Source: Archaeoglobus sp. JdFR-27 (GTDB lineage: Archaea > Halobacteriota > Archaeoglobi > Archaeoglobales > Archaeoglobaceae). From it: a stretch of DNA of 64,000 bases. Positions within the stretch are counted from its first letter, which is position 1; each line of letters starts with the position of its first letter. Location: positions 1-64,000 of the forward strand of contig MTMO01000012.1 of NCBI GenBank assembly GCA_002011235.1, given 5' to 3'. The position numbers and the translations under genes are program-made. Shown here one piece after another: positions 62,723 to 64,000 of this stretch. The notes under the pieces are model-generated. The model had not been told where the DNA came from. It did no database searches and saw only the letters and a program-made list of their open reading frames with translations.

Positions 62723-63547
62723 ATGAGACTTGCTTTTAAATTTGGCTATTTTGGAGAAAAGTTTTATGGCTCACAATACCAACCAAACCTTAGAACGGTA
62801 GAAGGGGAGCTTTTCAAGGCCTTCGAGGAACTTGGGATAGAACCTGGGCTTGCAAGGTACAGATGCTCGAGCAGAACAGATGCTGGGGTCCATGCTTTAG
62901 GGAATGTTTTCGCTATTGACGTTGAGGAATCAAAAAAGTTCATACCCAGAATCATAAATTCCAAACTTCCCGAAGACATAACGATCTGGGCATGGGCCAA
63001 AGTTGATGATAATTTCGACCCAAGGAGAGATGCGATTTCAAGAGTTTATTCATATATTATGGCTAAAAGAGGCATTGATGTTTCTGCGATGAGAAAAGCA
63101 GCTTCAATCATCGAAGGTACCCACGATTTTTCCAATTTTACAAAGAAGTTTGGAGAAGCTGCGAGCAACATAAGAACTCTGAAGAGCGTTGAGGTGAGGA
63201 TAGATGAGAGATTTATTACAATTGAGTTTGAAGGAAACGCATTCACATGGAATATGGTCAGAAACATTGCAACGGCTTTAGAGATGATAGGGAAGGGAAT
63301 ACGGGACATCGACTGGCTTGAGTCAATGCTTGAGCCAGAGAAATACTATGAGAGGATGGAGCCTTCACCACCTTACGGGCTCGTTTTGAAAGATGTTAAG
63401 TATCCTTTTGAGTTTGAAATTGACGAATACGCTTGGAACATGTTCAAAAGAAAGTTAGGAGCAAAGATAGACTACCATGGAATCCTCTACAAGGTTTTCT
63501 CCATCATAGAAGATGAGATAACCTACATTTGTGGGAGGTGTGAATAA
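62723..63547 (+). CDS. truA: tRNA pseudouridine synthase A
   Basis: 274 aa; isomerises uridines 38-40 in the tRNA anticodon arm. Catalytic Asp53 lies in SSRTDAGVHALG. Further family blocks are FDPRRDAISRVYSYIM, GTHDFSNFTKK and GNAFTWNMVRNI. C-terminal CGRCE is unusual but short. Full length and intact. Confidence 0.93.
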   Translation: MRLAFKFGYFGEKFYGSQYQPNLRTVEGELFKAFEELGIEPGLARYRCSSRTDAGVHALGNVFAIDVEESKKFIPRIINSKLPEDITIWAWAKVDDNFDPRRDAISRVYSYIMAKRGIDVSAMRKAASIIEGTHDFSNFTKKFGEAASNIRTLKSVEVRIDERFITIEFEGNAFTWNMVRNIATALEMIGKGIRDIDWLESMLEPEKYYERMEPSPPYGLVLKDVKYPFEFEIDEYAWNMFKRKLGAKIDYHGILYKVFSIIEDEITYICGRCE

Positions 63548-63693
63548 AATAAAGAAAGAAGAGTAAGATTAAGGACTAAATAAAGATAAACAAAGATTAA
63601 AAATAAAGATTTAAATACTTGTTATGATTCCCCATTTCCAAAATTTCAAAATTTTCAAACAGCTTTTTAAATCCGGGTTTAGATTAAAAGCTG

Positions 63694-64000
63694 ATGATCT
63701 GTGAGAACTGCAAAGGCAAGGGAGTTGTCGAGATAGAGCAGAAATGCATTATTTGCAATGGAACTGGAAAAACAAGAAGCTTTGATCCTAAACTTACAGA
63801 AGAACTTTCATCAGATCAGATTCAGCTTTTCTTAAAAGGGATATGTGGTGTTTGTGGAGGCAAAGGTATTCAAAAAAAGCTGGAAGTATGTCCGATATGT
63901 AAGGGAAGTGGTGAAGTAAGAAAGTGTAAGATATGTGGAAAACCTTTGAAGGGGAATTTCGATTTGTGTCAAGAATGCTCAAAAAAGCCTCATGCTTACC
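63694..64000 (+). CDS. DnaJ-type zinc-finger protein, N-terminal part (cut by window end)
   Basis: The ATG at 63694 opens a frame that runs off the window end, 102 codons visible. Four CxxC-type zinc motifs appear: CENCKGKG, CIICNGTG, CGVCGGKG, CPICKGSG, followed by CKICGKP and CQEC. This is the DnaJ-type cysteine-rich domain seen at the N-terminus of archaeal RecJ-like DHH exonucleases with DnaJ finger; the remainder is outside. A CTTTTTAAAT box lies about 25 bases upstream (leaderless). Confidence 0.65.
   Translation, partial: MICENCKGKGVVEIEQKCIICNGTGKTRSFDPKLTEELSSDQIQLFLKGICGVCGGKGIQKKLEVCPICKGSGEVRKCKICGKPLKGNFDLCQECSKKPHAY

Noticed and set aside
1-64000. tRNA or rRNA genes
   Set aside because: I scanned the intergenic spacers for T-arm and CCA-end patterns and saw none; a tRNA search program would settle it.

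Overview
The window looks like a chromosomal segment of a thermophilic archaeon of the Archaeoglobales (Archaeoglobus/Ferroglobus/Geoglobus type). The grounds are gene content, not a database match. It has a complete acetyl-CoA decarbonylase/synthase (CODH/ACS) operon, tungsten-type formylmethanofuran dehydrogenase genes (fwdG-B-D, fwdF), an HdrA-MvhD fusion, a MenA-like prenyltransferase (menaquinone), archaeal-type PEP carboxylase, cupin phosphoglucose isomerase, bifunctional FBP aldolase/phosphatase, archaetidylinositol-phosphate synthase and a CopB ATPase. Many genes have an archaeal TATA box about 22-30 bases before the start codon and no Shine-Dalgarno, which implies leaderless mRNAs. 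No tRNA or rRNA gene is visible.

Layout. 0-12 kb is the Wood-Ljungdahl block on the minus strand: thrC, then cdhA-cdhB-cdhC-cooC-cdhD-cdhE, preceded by fwdG-fwdB-fwdD. 12-25 kb is housekeeping: cupin PGI, argF, a frameshifted ppcA, an AAA ATPase, thpR, cca, an RNase Z-like hydrolase, a KaiC-like ATPase with its partner regulator, a LeuC-type dehydratase, adenosine-specific kinase, YjbQ and CbiX. 24.8-27.7 kb is a decayed island: a broken bacterial-type metallo-hydrolase, a membrane-anchored glycoside hydrolase and remains of at least one tyrosine recombinase. 27.7-30.2 kb is a sulfur-carrier operon (threonine-synthase-like PLP enzyme, MoaD/ThiS, E1-like ThiF/MoeB, TusA). 30.4-32.1 kb is oxygen defence: flavin reductase-like protein, rubrerythrin and a ruined ferritin gene.

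32.1-41.8 kb is the most unusual part, a probable metal-handling (copper-like) cell-envelope island. It holds a cytochrome c, two paralogous membrane-anchored winged-helix regulators whose DNA-binding domains are almost identical in DNA sequence, three secreted Met/Gly/Tyr-rich proteins sharing an upstream element, a 45-residue His/Cys-tailed peptide, a DUF411 protein, a CPLC membrane protein, a SHOCT protein and a CopB P-type ATPase with a His-rich N-terminus. 43.7-46.6 kb has a frameshifted FTR1-type permease followed by a siroheme reductase-TusA-DsrE operon. A 13-bp palindrome of form TTAAC-N3-GTTAA marks four promoters in the window (sulfur-carrier operon, DUF411 gene, FTR1 gene, siroheme reductase operon), which suggests one metal/sulfur regulon.

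46.7-64 kb returns to core metabolism: MFS and EamA transporters, a TatD-like hydrolase, a KaiC-like ATPase, FBP aldolase/phosphatase, a DHH/RecJ-like protein, serB, hdrA-mvhD plus the eight-cluster polyferredoxin fwdF, coaBC and pantoate kinase, an Lrp-like regulator with a cysteine cluster, AIP synthase, truA, and the start of a DnaJ-zinc-finger protein cut by the window end.

Together the Cdh, Fwd, FwdF and Hdr genes form the C1/energy core, with electrons plausibly moving between HdrA-MvhD, FwdF and Fwd. Two conserved genes (ppcA, FTR1) each lack exactly one base, so assembly error must be weighed against real decay. Short intergenic spacers often contain 10-12 bp tandem arrays.
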